The notes under the pieces are model-generated. The model searched no databases and had not been told where the DNA came from. It worked only from the letters and a program-made list of their open reading frames with translations. DNA of 64,000 nt from Ypsolopha sequella. Lineage: Eukaryota; Arthropoda; Insecta; Lepidoptera; Ypsolophidae. Both the position numbers and the translations under genes were made by a program. Below, piece by piece: positions 43,281 to 52,615 of this stretch; within the stretch, counting starts at the first letter, position 1; the number at the start of each line of letters is the position of its first letter. The DNA lies in the NCBI GenBank assembly GCA_934047225.1, contig OW203991.1, forward strand, positions 5,208,001 to 5,272,000. Direction: 5' to 3'.

Positions 43281-43464
43281 GTGAAGAAATTATTATCACA
43301 AGAAAATTAAAAGGGGGATAGACAAAAATAATGATATGAAAGTTCAGCAAATTAAGTGAAAAATCAATAAAGTGTAGATATACCTAAATCTAATAAAAAA
43401 ACCTTTATATTATCTGTACAAAATATACGAACTACTAAATTAAACTTACATTTTGATGTGTGAT

Positions 43465-43530
43465 GTGTCAGGATCGTAGCAGATGGAAATCTGTGGTCTC
43501 TGTTCAACCCTCTGGGAAACAGGCGTGTAT
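43465..43530 (-). repeat. 'GGGGTAGGCAGAG' type repeat, copy 3
   Basis: Minus strand: ACGCCTGTTTCCCAGAGGGT, GACCACAGATTTCCATCTGC, TACGATCC. Truncated. Confidence 0.6.
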
Positions 43531-43549
43531 ATAATTAATACCTACCTAT

Positions 43550-43600
43550 ATTTGGTCGCTTGGTGCCCGTTACGGTCCGGGTCTCAACAGACAAAGATAA
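43550..43600 (+). pseudogene. PLE C-terminal remnant
   Basis: Encodes IWSLGARYGPGLNRQR and a stop, matching the C-terminus of the GIY-YIG fragment at 52616-52919 (IWSLGAHFGPGLNKQH). A hammerhead-like motif follows 153 bp downstream in the same orientation, as expected for a PLE terminal repeat. Confidence 0.75.
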
Positions 43601-43752
43601 ATAATCATCTACCCATCTCCACACTTCAATTTAAAAACCTACCTACTTAATATATATAGGCATATATATATATTTTTTTCTCTGTCTGTCATCCACTTCA
43701 TTCTGCCATTTTATGAAATTTTAATATGTTATATAAATTTTACTTAATTCCA

Positions 43753-43783
43753 CTGATGCCGATTTTACAAATCGAAATATATC
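43753..43783 (+). ncRNA. Hammerhead-like motif (C9 variant) downstream of PLE remnant
   Basis: CUGAUGC / C / GAUUU-UAC-AAAUC / GAAAUAUAUC. Stem II has 5 perfect pairs; stem I pairing is poor. Confidence 0.42.
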
Positions 43784-43854
43784 TAAAAATAATTGTTATA
43801 ATAAAGTGTTTTTATAAAATATATACTGTAAACTGATCAAAATACCTATAAAAT

Positions 43855-44127
43855 TTATTGAAAAAGGCGTTACTTTGCGGAAGGCCATCATGAATTTGTG
43901 GATATTCAATAATTATCTATTAATGGATAATTAATAATAATAAATGGATAATTAATAATAATAAATATCCGGTATTCAAAATGCAGACTCAAGCACCGCC
44001 CGCCCTCCCGCATAAAAGATGCACAAGCAAAGCAAGCAGTACGAGCACAAAATGAAGCAATGTTAAATAACAAGCAGGAAAACTTATTGACACGTGTTTC
44101 GCCTCTAAACGAGGCATCCTCGGGATG
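43855..44127. mobile_element. PLE-like terminal region, left part, split by hAT insertion
   Basis: Shares GAAAAAGGCGTTACTTTGCG, AATTTGTGGATAT and ATTCAAAATGCAGACTC with 41140-41290, and continues after the hAT element at 45080-45125 with GTAAGAGTGTTTAGCGGAAT. It contains a hammerhead-like motif at 44089. Confidence 0.5.
44089..44123 (-). ncRNA. Hammerhead-like motif with ACACGUGU stem III
   Basis: Minus strand: CCGAGGA / U / GCCUC-GUUUA-GAGGC / GAAACACGUGUC. Stem II is 5 perfect pairs and stem III a perfect ACACGUGU palindrome, then C17. The second core base is C instead of U. Adjacent to, and cut off from part of stem I by, the hAT insertion at 44128. Confidence 0.42.
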
Positions 44128-45071
44128 TAGGGAATCCAATCCCGCAAACGCGGGATCCCGCATTTGCGGGATCCCGCACCTTTTTTGCGGGATCAAAAAT
44201 GCGGGATTACTCATGCGGGATCCCGCACGTTCGCGGGATTGAAAAAAAAAGACGTGTGGCACTCGGGGACTGCCGCGGTAAAGGACGATCCATTCTTTTA
44301 TCCAAGTAAAGCTACGCTAAGAACTGAAATGAAGTGTTTAATTGAGAGACTGATGTCAGACGTGCAACCTGAAACTGAAAACCAGCAAGATGATGACAGT
44401 GAAGAAGACATGCCTTTATCGAATCTGCCTTCACATACACTAGAAGAAGAATTAGAGCGCAGTCTCCGTACTGAATGGGTGGCAGAGTCTAGAGCTGCTG
44501 TGCGTGTACCCACTCGAGATAATTCAACTGATTTGATATTGAAACGTGAGATGACACTTTTTGAATGTGGAGGGAATAGGGGGAAGTATTTGGAAGCTGT
44601 TTATACTTATGTAAAGTCAATTCCGCCTACAAGTGTGGAAGCCGAGCGTGCTTTTTCCGCCGCTGGCTATTTATGCAACAAGATAAGATCAAATCTAAAA
44701 GATGAAACGTTAGATACTTTATCATTTCTTCGAAAGTATTTTCAAAAAAAATAAGCTGATTTTAAATGCCTCTAAAACCAATGAATATGTTCTATTTCAA
44801 ATAAAAATCTAAATATGAAACGTGAAATATTGTGAATATTGTATTGTCTTAAACATCATTATGTTTAATTTATAATATAAGTGATAACTTTGCTTCATGT
44901 TGATAAGAATAATTAAAAATATTTGTGTGTATTTTCTTACTTTAAATTACATAAAACAAAAATAATAATAATTAAAATCAATCCCGCAAATCCCGCGGGA
45001 TCCACGGGATTGATGATCTTAATCCCGCAGGCTTGCGGGATCGCGATTTTGATGCGGGATTGGATTCTCTA
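44128..45071 (+). mobile_element. Internally deleted hAT transposon with intact ends
   Basis: TIRs TAGGGAATCCAATCCCGC (44128) and GCGGGATTGGATTCTCTA (to 45071), flanked by perfect 8-bp duplications TCGGGATG (44120-44127, 45072-45079). Subterminal regions carry multiple GCGGGAT(CCCGC) repeats at both ends, likely transposase-binding sites. It retains only the 3' part of the transposase gene. Confidence 0.93.
44164..44754 (+). pseudogene. hAT transposase, C-terminal dimerisation fragment
   Basis: The frame runs from within the subterminal repeats (so its first about 35 codons are repeat-derived) to TAA at 44754. The residues from about 45 are transposase: an acidic linker (QQDDDSEEDMPLSN), then the hAT C-terminal dimerisation domain 'SIPPTSVEAERAFSAAGYLC' and 'IRSNLKDETLDTLSFLRKYF'. 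The RNase-H-like catalytic core and BED zinc finger are missing, removed by internal deletion. It cannot catalyse transposition, though it could dimerise with a full-length transposase if translated. Confidence 0.88.
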
Positions 45072-45543
45072 TCGGGATGTGTAGTCCACTCGACCGCTCG
45101 TAAGAGTGTTTAGCGGAATACAAATTCAAAATACCTATATAAAACAGATAATTCCCCCCATCGACCGAAACAAAGAACATAAACGCCCAAACAAGGTTAA
45201 AAGAAAGTGGAACATCGTGTCAATGACTTCACGCCGATGTGGTGTTAGTGGTGTTATGTCATGGTGATTCATGTAATATGACGTTTAATGGCCGCAGATT
45301 AATTCCAAAACGAGTCATTCGGCTCATAACATTATATGAATATATTAACAGCTTGTTTCACTTGCCCCGTAGGTGAGATGTTTTGTTTTGTTCGTACACG
45401 CAGAAAACGGCTCGGTACTCTTGTGCTAAATTTAAACAATACTTACCATGGCTTAGCATGCAGTATTTTTTGCTAAAAGTATCTAAATTTATGTTTTTAA
45501 AGCGAAAAGCATCGCTTTGGATACTGTAATTTTATTATTTACA
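45072..45543. other. Right part of split element, then unassigned
   Basis: 45080-45125 belongs with 43855-44127. The remainder shows no gene. Confidence 0.4.
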
Positions 45544-45778
45544 TGCATTACATACTAGAAATTAATCAGAAACAAATTTCAAGTCAACAATTTTTTTCTA
45601 AATTCTTCGAGCCAGGATTCGAAGGTGCGGCCTTTTGCTTACAAGGCAAGCGCGCTGCCGACTGTGCCACTGAGCTTCCTACCTGGACCGGTGAATTTTT
45701 CCACCATACCTAATTTTTTTTCAATATACCATATCCATTTGGTTAAATATAGCGATCAGCTAGTTACAATTTAATGAA
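45544..45778 (-). mobile_element. TIR-bounded element containing a tRNA-Thr-like sequence
   Basis: The ends TGCATTACATACTAG and CTAGTTACAATTTAATG-type sequence are inverted. On the minus strand 45679-45607 folds as a tRNA: A-box TGGCACAGTCGG, anticodon stem UUGC/GCAA with loop CUUGUAA (anticodon UGU, threonine), B-box CCTTCGAATCC (one base off consensus). Both a tRNA-derived SINE and a TIR element would explain half of this; the combination recurs at 52056. Confidence 0.6.
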
Positions 45779-46571
45779 TTTGAGAGCTTCTTCAGTAAAA
45801 ATTATAGGGAGTCACCGTGTTTCGACTGGTCGCGACCATAGCAGATGTAATTAACTCTGCCGAAAATTCGGGCAAAAAAGTGGCTCTGCATAATTTTCTT
45901 CGATAGTACCGTCCCATTTATCTATATATAGTCAGTACAAATTACCACTGTATCACAATCAAGCTCTTTGTTACGTGCCCTTGGCTTGTCGATCTCATTA
46001 TGCGGTTTAACAGAGCTTGACATTCTATATCCTCACCATACGACTCTTGCCAGAGCATTTCGGCTCCTATTACAAGGGCCATAAGGGCGGGGTGAAGTGC
46101 GCAGATGGTCTGTTTGTAGTGATAAATGCGCAATGAATTTAGATGTATTTGCTTTGGAATGTTAAATGGAATATCTATGTTAAAAATGATAAACAAACGG
46201 ATTAAATGAGTCATTTTGGGTACCGGAACACTAAGTCACTGATTGTGACTAGAAAAGAAAAAGGAATGCTTTGGTGGTCTAGGCAATATGAAATTAATAC
46301 ATGTAAAATATGTATCGCGTTGCCAGATGTAAACCAAAGAGAATTGTTCTGCAAAAAGCAAAAAAATCGTACACCATCAACATAATCAACATAATCCAAG
46401 AATTTTTTATCGATAATGCTGTAAATTGGAAATTAAGACACACATTTTAAAAACAAAACCGTTTGCACGTTCAGCTGTACATACTCGAAAATATATTATA
46501 CGAGTAGATAATAGTGTTAGTTGTTAAATTAAATAAATAAATAAATATTATATTAAGTTATTATATTTTCA
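45779..46571. other. No gene or assignable repeat
   Basis: Short open frames on the minus strand (45942-46399) lack domains. (AAAT)n at 46529-46550. Confidence 0.4.
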
Positions 46572-46785
46572 ACGCGGGCGGAATAGAAAATAATGGTATG
46601 AATACTACTTAAATCGTACATTTAGCAAACCTGACGTTCCATGGTATCTAAGCATACATAGGGACAGACAGACAGCGGGAAGCGACTTTGTTTTATACTA
46701 TGTAGTGATATTATAATAATGGTTGAATAGAAAATAATCGTATGAATACTACTTAAATCGTACATTTAGCAACCATGAAGTTGCA
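46572..46785. repeat. GAATAGAAAATAATCGTATG repeat, two copies split by Helitron
   Basis: GAATAGAAAATAATNGTATG, then AATACTACTTAAATCGTACA, then TTTAGCAA-C occurs at 46571 and 46726, with a third at 48342-48450 that adds GACGTTGCAGGGTTGC. Between the first two lies an inverted Helitron 5' end. Confidence 0.6.
46640..46703 (-). mobile_element. Helitron-like 5' end, inverted
   Basis: AAGCATACATAGGGACAGAC, AGACAGCGGGAAGCGAC and TTTTATACTATGTAGTGATA are the exact inverse of 25295-25350. Confidence 0.65.
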
Positions 46786-47117
46786 AGTTTAAATGCAAAT
46801 TGAACATCAAATTATTTTTAGTTTTCTTTGATATCGTTTACAAAACGAAGGCAAAACTGAACACTTAATTTGCCACAATCTAATCGTGTATTTGAGTTGC
46901 CATACCATGGTTAAATTTTTCAAGGTCTTCTGATTTTTTTGTTTAAAGGCCTCAGAACTGCTTAAAATAAAGTTATATCTCATAACTCCTGCTTTTTAGC
47001 ATAAAAAAGTGATGTAAAACATAATAGTACATTACGATACGAGAGCGATGAAACGTTTTCTGACGAGTGTGAGTTCACGAGTCGAGAAAAAGTTTCTCGC
47101 ACGAGTTTCGTATAATT

Positions 47118-47205
47118 TTTTATAGCACAAGTGCGGAAAATCCCGACTTTACGCACGCGCAGCGTGCGTAAAGCGGTCATTTTACGCACAGTGTGCTATA
47201 AAAAT
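47118..47205. mobile_element. Short foldback, ATTTTTTATAGCACAAGTGCG termini
   Basis: TTTTTTATAGCACAAGTGCG pairs with CGCACAGTGTGCTATAAAAA. The interior has a GCACGCGCAGCGTGC palindrome. 46786-47117 and 47206-48341 are unassigned. Confidence 0.65.
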
Positions 47206-48341
47206 TGTTATATTCTTTTTTGCGAGGGTTAAGTAACAGCTGACAGTGTGATAGAATTGGTTAAATAGTGCTTTAATTTAAAATCAATTTACTCACACGT
47301 CCTTCTATGGTAAAATATTATTTCGTTCTTTGTTTATGTATTTATATTATTATGTAGACTGGAAACGATTAAGATGCCGAAAATTCGGAAATCTAGTCAT
47401 TTTTGCGCAATGCCGAACGCGTTTGACTGTCTGACGTGCGGACGTGCGTGAATATTTTTCCTCTGAATGAATGTTTTTCTCTTTGTTTATTGATGTTTTT
47501 CTCTTTGTTGTTGGAATTGTGATATGTGATATTTAACAATAATTTTAATTACACGGGTCTACAAGGTTTTTGCCACACGGATTCTTTACGGTTCTTATTT
47601 CACCGCCACTACTCTCATTCATAACAAAAGTCAGATTTGTTTTAATAACTCAGATTTTTACTGTTTTCTGCTTTCGAACAATGTTAGTATGAGTTATATT
47701 AGAAGATTTTTTCTAAAACAGTTGTAGTTTTATAGGATAAGTGCGCACTATGGGGAAAAGTCAGCAACCCAGAAATCCTTCAGCGCAGAAGTGAGCTGGT
47801 AGGATAGGTTAGAAGTTCTTCGTGGTTATTTCTTATGGCAACCCAGAAATCCTTTAGTTGTGCCCCTTTTTCGATACTCTGGCGGTTTTGTGTTAATAAA
47901 CATGCGTAGAAAAGAAGTGTATAAACCATCAGCAATGAAGTTTTACTAAAAAGACAAAGCTTGTGTGCCTCACATAGTATAACATGTGTAAGCTGACTTA
48001 TAGCTCAAAAAAAAGGACTTATAGCTCAAAAAAAAAGGAATTAAGGAACGCAACATAAAGATCTTTGGATTACCCATAATTTGGTACGAGCCTACAGACC
48101 ACGTATTACCTAATTGCTGTTTCAATACTGGACACATGCTATTAAATTACTATGATATTATACTACTATGAAATTTTTATTAAGGTATTCCCCAGAGCGG
48201 CAACAGATAGATGAAAAATACTTTTTAAAAGAATCTTATTAAAAAAGAAAACTGTGAATATAAGTTGCAATTGATATACGCGACTTTTGTTTTGATTCTG
48301 CAGAATTTTTAGATTTCTAAATTATCGTTTAATATATAAAT

Positions 48342-48450
48342 AGAAAATAATCGTATGAACACTACTTAAATCGTACATTTAGCAACCCTGACGTTGCAGG
48401 GTTGCATTATAAATATTATAATAATGGTTGAATAGAAAATCCTACTAGTA
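48342..48450. repeat. GAATAGAAAATAATCGTATG repeat, copy 3
   Basis: See 46572. Ends near AGCAACCCTGACGTTGC / GCAGGGTTGC, a small hAT-like palindrome. 48451-49627 contains no gene; 'GGGCCGGATTAAGGG' at 48775 resembles a transposon end without partner. Confidence 0.5.
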
Positions 48451-49627
48451 ACAACAAACAGGACCAAAACAATGTGTAATATTTTGAATGAAAATTAAAT
48501 AAACGCCATTATCTAACTTCTGAAAATGAAGTTAGTTTTTCCGGTGGAACCATTAACAAAATTCTCGTGGGAAACAACAGTGAATCAAAATTAACAACTC
48601 CAACGCCGACCTGTCAATGACCAAACTTGTTACTTAATCCGAATTAACACTCATTGGTGTACTGACTCACGCGACTTATGAGGCGTAGTGGGATCCTGAT
48701 TTGGTCTGAAATAGCGTGGCTTCATCATCATGACTAAATGCTGAGGTATTTGCACCCGTTATCCACGATAAAAAGGGCCGGATTAAGGGACTATAAATAC
48801 TCGTAGCAAGTACCGCGGGCGCGCGGATGGGACGCTGTGAAGACAAAACGCATGGCGCTCTCTATGGAACGAAATATAACGCCGCGCTGCATAAAAATTC
48901 ATAATATTTTACACAAGCAATTGTACAAGTACTTAGGACCAAAACCTGCATTAGGTGGTACCAACTTTCCTTTTTGTTACATTAGTAGGTTAGTATAATT
49001 TATGATAACAGTAAAAGGAACCCTTTATTATTTATAGGATAAAGGATGTGAGGGTGTAGTGTATATGGGTGTAAAATAAAACAGGGGCCCCGTTATTGCC
49101 AAGGGCCCCCACACCTTATAATTATAATACGTCTCTGAAAATTCCACACACTTGTGGGTTCTGGATTAAGAGTTATATAGACGCAATGAGAATTGATGAT
49201 GCGGTGTTGATTTACGAGTCCTAATTGAAACATTCTTTGTAATTTGTTATCATTTATGAGCTGTGGTATTGAGTTGGGCTAATTTTCAGTACAAAAAGTA
49301 TTTTAAAATGAAGACAGATAACAGGAATGGAAAGTTAACTCTTTTCCGACATTAGGCGTTTTCCAAACTCGTTTATCCGGGTGTATTTGACTTGGCCCCT
49401 CTTCAGTATATCACTAATTATGCTGGCATACGTTATTAAATCGAATAAACATGCCCAAGTTTAAAGATATGACAGAGATCTTCTCATCGACGACGACGCC
49501 ACGCCGGCGCAGCAATAAAACAAATAAAATTTTAATGTAGATCACTATTAGCAACGTGCGTGTGAGTCACTGCTTCGTTCAGTCATTCATTATTCATACG
49601 GTACATTAGCATTTTTTCTTACGATAG

Positions 49628-49640
49628 TACCTACATATGT
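49628..49640 (+). repeat. 13-bp target duplication, left
   Basis: TACCTACATATGT is repeated directly at 51929-51941, bracketing the PLE. Confidence 0.85.
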
Positions 49641-49762
49641 TTTATACTTGCGATTGTCGGCACTTGATGAAACATAGAAAGCATCTTGATTTTGAATATA
49701 AACACTTGTACAAGTTGTTTCATAACACAATTATATTTGTTGCACACTTCCCCTTGCACACT

Positions 49763-49800
49763 TCCCAACCGGTTTCGGAAATTAATCCATCTTCAGGGGA
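49763..49800 (-). ncRNA. Hammerhead ribozyme motif in 3' PLE terminal segment
   Basis: Minus strand: UCCC / CUGAAGA / U / GGA-UUAAUU-UCC / GAAACCGGUU / GGGA. Core CUGANGA and GAAA are intact, stem I has 4 pairs, stem II has 3, stem III is the palindrome ACCGGU, and H17 is U. Sense relative to the RT gene, 3' of it. Hammerheads in PLE terminal repeats are established knowledge. Confidence 0.7.
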
Positions 49801-50137
49801 TACAGAATATTTATTATTTTAATATACGAGCCATAAAACGACAAACGTATGTCAACAATGATTGTGAGGAAAAACATATACAAAAGTGGGTAGAATAACA
49901 GATTGTTAGAGATGCCATTCGAAAAAAATTTTCCCTAAAGGTTAGGTATTTTTTAGTGAAATATGTAAAATGGAAGTCATGTCAAATAATCAAAAAATAA
50001 TAAAATAAAAATAAAAATAAATAATTGTAATGTCAGATTTTTGAAAAAGAAAATGGTGATGATTGTTAAATAAATTACAATTCAAAGACTTATCACGAAA
50101 TAATTGTCAAAAGCTGATTTTAAATGTCATATTAAAC

Positions 50138-51577
50138 TTAATTAAAGTATAAAAGTAATGGTGAGTTATTGAGATCTAATTGTTGATTGAGTATTTTATG
50201 TTGGTCTTTCGAAGTTTGTTTGTTTATCTCCAGTGCTTCCAATGCTGTCATTTTTCTGCCTTTGTTGCATATATGAAGGGCTTTAAAATTTTGGGTTTTA
50301 TCAAACGAGTGATTTTCTTCAATAAGATGTTCTGCGAATTGAGAGTCGGTCTTTTTGAGGCGCCAGCTTCTTGAATGCTCTTTAATTCTTGTGTCAAAGG
50401 ACCTACCTGTTTGCCCTATATATTTTTTGTGGCAGTCATTGCACGAGAGCTCATAAATTCCACTTTTCTTAATGATGTCGGTACGATCTTTGTTATTGCA
50501 AATTAAGTGTTTTATGGAATTATTGGTATAAAAGGCCGGTCGATGGGTTTTTAGGATATTGGCACATTTATATGAGACAGTTCCTATAAATGGTAGTTTA
50601 ACCCACTTCTTTGAGTCTTTTTCATCAATGTTAATTGCGCTACTCTGTTGATATAATAGTGAATTCGCAGTTTTTCTTTGCTTTTTCTTGAGTATTTTAT
50701 CTACTGTTATTGTGTCGTACCCATTGTTGATAGCAATGGTTTTTATTGTATTTAGCTCTTCTCTAAAATCTTTATCACTCATTGGGATAGACAAGGCTCT
50801 GTGGATCATGGTATGAAAGAATGCTAGTTTATGTGTATTCGGGTGCTTCGAATTTGCGTGGATTATGGTGTCAGTGAAAGTCGGTTTTCGATATATTTTG
50901 AATGTGTGTTTTCCTGAACTAATTTCAATTGTCAGGTCTAAAAAATTAATGATTTGATGTCCTATCTCTAAAGTAAACTGAATATTATTGTCAATTGAAT
51001 TGAGAAATGTCAAAAAATTATTTAAGTCAGTCTCTGTCCCTGTCCACAAACATAAAATATCATCAACATAGCGGTACCAGTAACCTATGAATTTACTGAA
51101 TTGTTTAGATTTTAGGACTGTCTTTCCAAAATTGTCCATGAACACATCCGCACACAAAGGAGACAGAGGGCTGCCCATCGCTAAACCTTTAGACTGCTTG
51201 ATAACTTTACCATTGTAAGAAAAGTAATTCTGTTCGAGGCATACAGATATACAATGTTCTAGATCAATAATTTGTTGGGGTTCTACCACGGATTCGACTA
51301 AAATTTCGTTTATAGCTCGTTTACAGTCTTGTATAGAAATGCTAGGGAACAGGTTTTGAACATCGAATGAGACAAGTATAGCCTTATCAGGTACAGATAC
51401 ATTTTTTATCTTGTTAACTAGGTCTATGGTATTTTTGACGGTATGCTGTGGTTCAAATTTTGTCAAATTTTTAAATTCTGTGCTTATTCTGGTAGCTAGT
51501 TGATATGAAGGAGCTCCAGTATAAGCTACGACAGGGCGAATGGGATGGTCTTCTTTGGTCTTGATTGATTGTAATCT
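50138..51577 (-). CDS. PLE reverse transcriptase / GIY-YIG endonuclease, 5'-truncated
   Basis: A single protein that reverse-transcribes PLE RNA and cuts target DNA. The frame is open from the junction at about 51577 (first ATG at 51466) to 50138, about 480 codons; intact PLE proteins are longer, so roughly the first third is missing. Upstream of the ATG the frame reads RPVVAYTGAPSYQLATRI, an RT finger motif, showing that the ATG is not the real start. From the ATG: FDVQNLF at 34-40 (first catalytic Asp), GLAMGSPLSP at 94-103, YRYVDDI at 131-137 (catalytic DD), FLDLTI at 175-180, then the GIY-YIG domain with SGIYEL at 335-340, CNDCHKKYIGQTGRSF at 342-357 and R360. Arg/His residues of the nuclease follow. 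No internal stop, so a young insertion. Confidence 0.93.
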   Translation of the reverse strand, partial: RLQSIKTKEDHPIRPVVAYTGAPSYQLATRISTEFKNLTKFEPQHTVKNTIDLVNKIKNVSVPDKAILVSFDVQNLFPSISIQDCKRAINEILVESVVEPQQIIDLEHCISVCLEQNYFSYNGKVIKQSKGLAMGSPLSPLCADVFMDNFGKTVLKSKQFSKFIGYWYRYVDDILCLWTGTETDLNNFLTFLNSIDNNIQFTLEIGHQIINFLDLTIEISSGKHTFKIYRKPTFTDTIIHANSKHPNTHKLAFFHTMIHRALSIPMSDKDFREELNTIKTIAINNGYDTITVDKILKKKQRKTANSLLYQQSSAINIDEKDSKKWVKLPFIGTVSYKCANILKTHRPAFYTNNSIKHLICNNKDRTDIIKKSGIYELSCNDCHKKYIGQTGRSFDTRIKEHSRSWRLKKTDSQFAEHLIEENHSFDKTQNFKALHICNKGRKMTALEALEINKQTSKDQHKILNQQLDLNNSPLLLYFN

Positions 51578-51811
51578 GACATTACAATTATTTATTTTTA
51601 TTTTTATTTTATTATTTTTTGATTATTTGACATGACTTCCATTTTACATATTTCACTAAAAAATACCTAACCTTTAGGGAAAATTTTTTTCGAATGGCAT
51701 CTCTAACAATCTGTTATTCTACCCACTTTTGTATATGTTTTTCCTCACAATCATTGTTGACATACGTTTGTCGTTTTATGGCTCGTATATTAAAATAATA
51801 AATATTCTGTA

Positions 51812-51849
51812 TCCCCTGAAGATGGATTAATTTCCGAAACCGGTTGGGA
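51812..51849 (+). ncRNA. Hammerhead ribozyme motif in 5' inverted PLE segment
   Basis: Identical in sequence to the motif at 49763 but on the opposite strand, so antisense to the RT gene. Together the two motifs face outward. Confidence 0.68.
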
Positions 51850-51928
51850 AGTGTGCAAGGGGAAGTGTGCAACAAATATAATTGTGTTATGAAACAACTT
51901 GTACAAGTGTTTATATTCAAAATCAAGA

Positions 51929-51941
51929 TACCTACATATGT
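51929..51941 (+). repeat. 13-bp target duplication, right
   Basis: TACCTACATATGT, matching 49628-49640. Confidence 0.85.
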
Positions 51942-52055
51942 AGTCGCGGCCATTACGCAAAGTTAAATTATTATGTTAGTTGGCAAAGCACAAGTAAAGG
52001 TCCCATAAAAATGTTACTCTTATGGAGAAGTTTATTGTTATAATTATTATTATTA

Positions 52056-52277
52056 GAATGCATGACCAGCTAGAAATCAATCAAAAACAAATTTAAAACC
52101 ACAAATATTTTTGAAAAAAATCTGCGTGCCTGGATTTGAACCTGCGACCTCCTGCTTACATGACAGGCGCGCTACCGACTACGCTACCGAGGTTCGTATC
52201 TGGAACGACGAATTTTTCTCCACCATATCTGTACACCGAATTTTTGTAACTACTTGATATACCAGCTTGTAATGCAC
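52056..52277 (-). mobile_element. TIR-bounded element with tRNA-Thr-like sequence, copy 2
   Basis: GAATGCATGACCAGCTAG at the left and CCAGCTTGTAATGCAC at the right are inverted. Minus strand: A-box TAGCGTAGTCGG, anticodon region CCUGU-CAUGUAA-GCAGG (UGU at the anticodon position, U33 changed), B-box GGTTCAAATCC. Same plan as 45544. Confidence 0.62.
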
Positions 52278-52481
52278 ATACTGAACGCTCACGAGGGCGT
52301 TATGTTATGCGATCATAAATTGATGGATCAGTCTTTGTAGTTATTTCCATAAAAGTGCGTGAAGTTGATTAGTAGGTATGTATGTAAAGTAATAAAATAT
52401 AATGTTACCATTCGGCTTTTCTTTATAAATATTGATATATATAGTTGTTTTTTTATAAATTATACACAGTAATTAATATGG

Positions 52482-52523
52482 GCAAGATATATTTCGAGTC
52501 CTTTTGGACTCGGCATCAGTTGC
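52482..52523 (-). ncRNA. Hammerhead-like motif (C9 variant) next to PLE fragment
   Basis: Minus strand: GCAA / CUGAUGC / C / GAGUCC-AAAA-GGACUC / GAAAUAUAUC / UUGC. Stem I 4 perfect pairs, stem II 6 perfect pairs with a GNRA-like AAAA loop. It lies about 100 bp upstream of, and antisense to, a GIY-YIG fragment, the same arrangement as the 5' segment of the PLE at 51812. Confidence 0.55.
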
Positions 52524-52615
52524 AAAACCTGCTCTATCATCAACACAAACCCACTCATAAACACTCACCACACACAAAAACCTCTACATGCACAAAGAAA
52601 CACAACATGCAAGAC

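Larger units (their letters stand above)
49641..51928 (-). mobile_element. Penelope-like element (PLE) with inverted terminal segments
   Basis: Bounded by the 13-bp duplication. Left segment 49641-50034 and right segment 51578-51928 are inverted copies from CATCTTGATTTTGAATATAA through TAATGTCAGAT; the left one carries 42 extra outer bases (TTTATACTTGCGATTG...). Between them is one ORF (RT plus GIY-YIG), truncated at its N-terminus exactly where the right segment begins. Each segment contains a hammerhead motif, both pointing outward. PLEs are known for RT plus GIY-YIG, terminal repeats in direct or inverted arrangement and variable-length target duplications. Confidence 0.92.

Noticed and set aside
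43000..43350. 116-codon hydrophobic ORF on the minus strand
   Set aside because: Composed of low-complexity and a LINE-type 3' tail; no domain or splice context.
45607..45679. Functional tRNA-Thr gene
   Set aside because: The acceptor stem does not pair properly and the B-box deviates; the same sequence recurs as a dispersed repeat, so it is tRNA-derived rather than a working tRNA.
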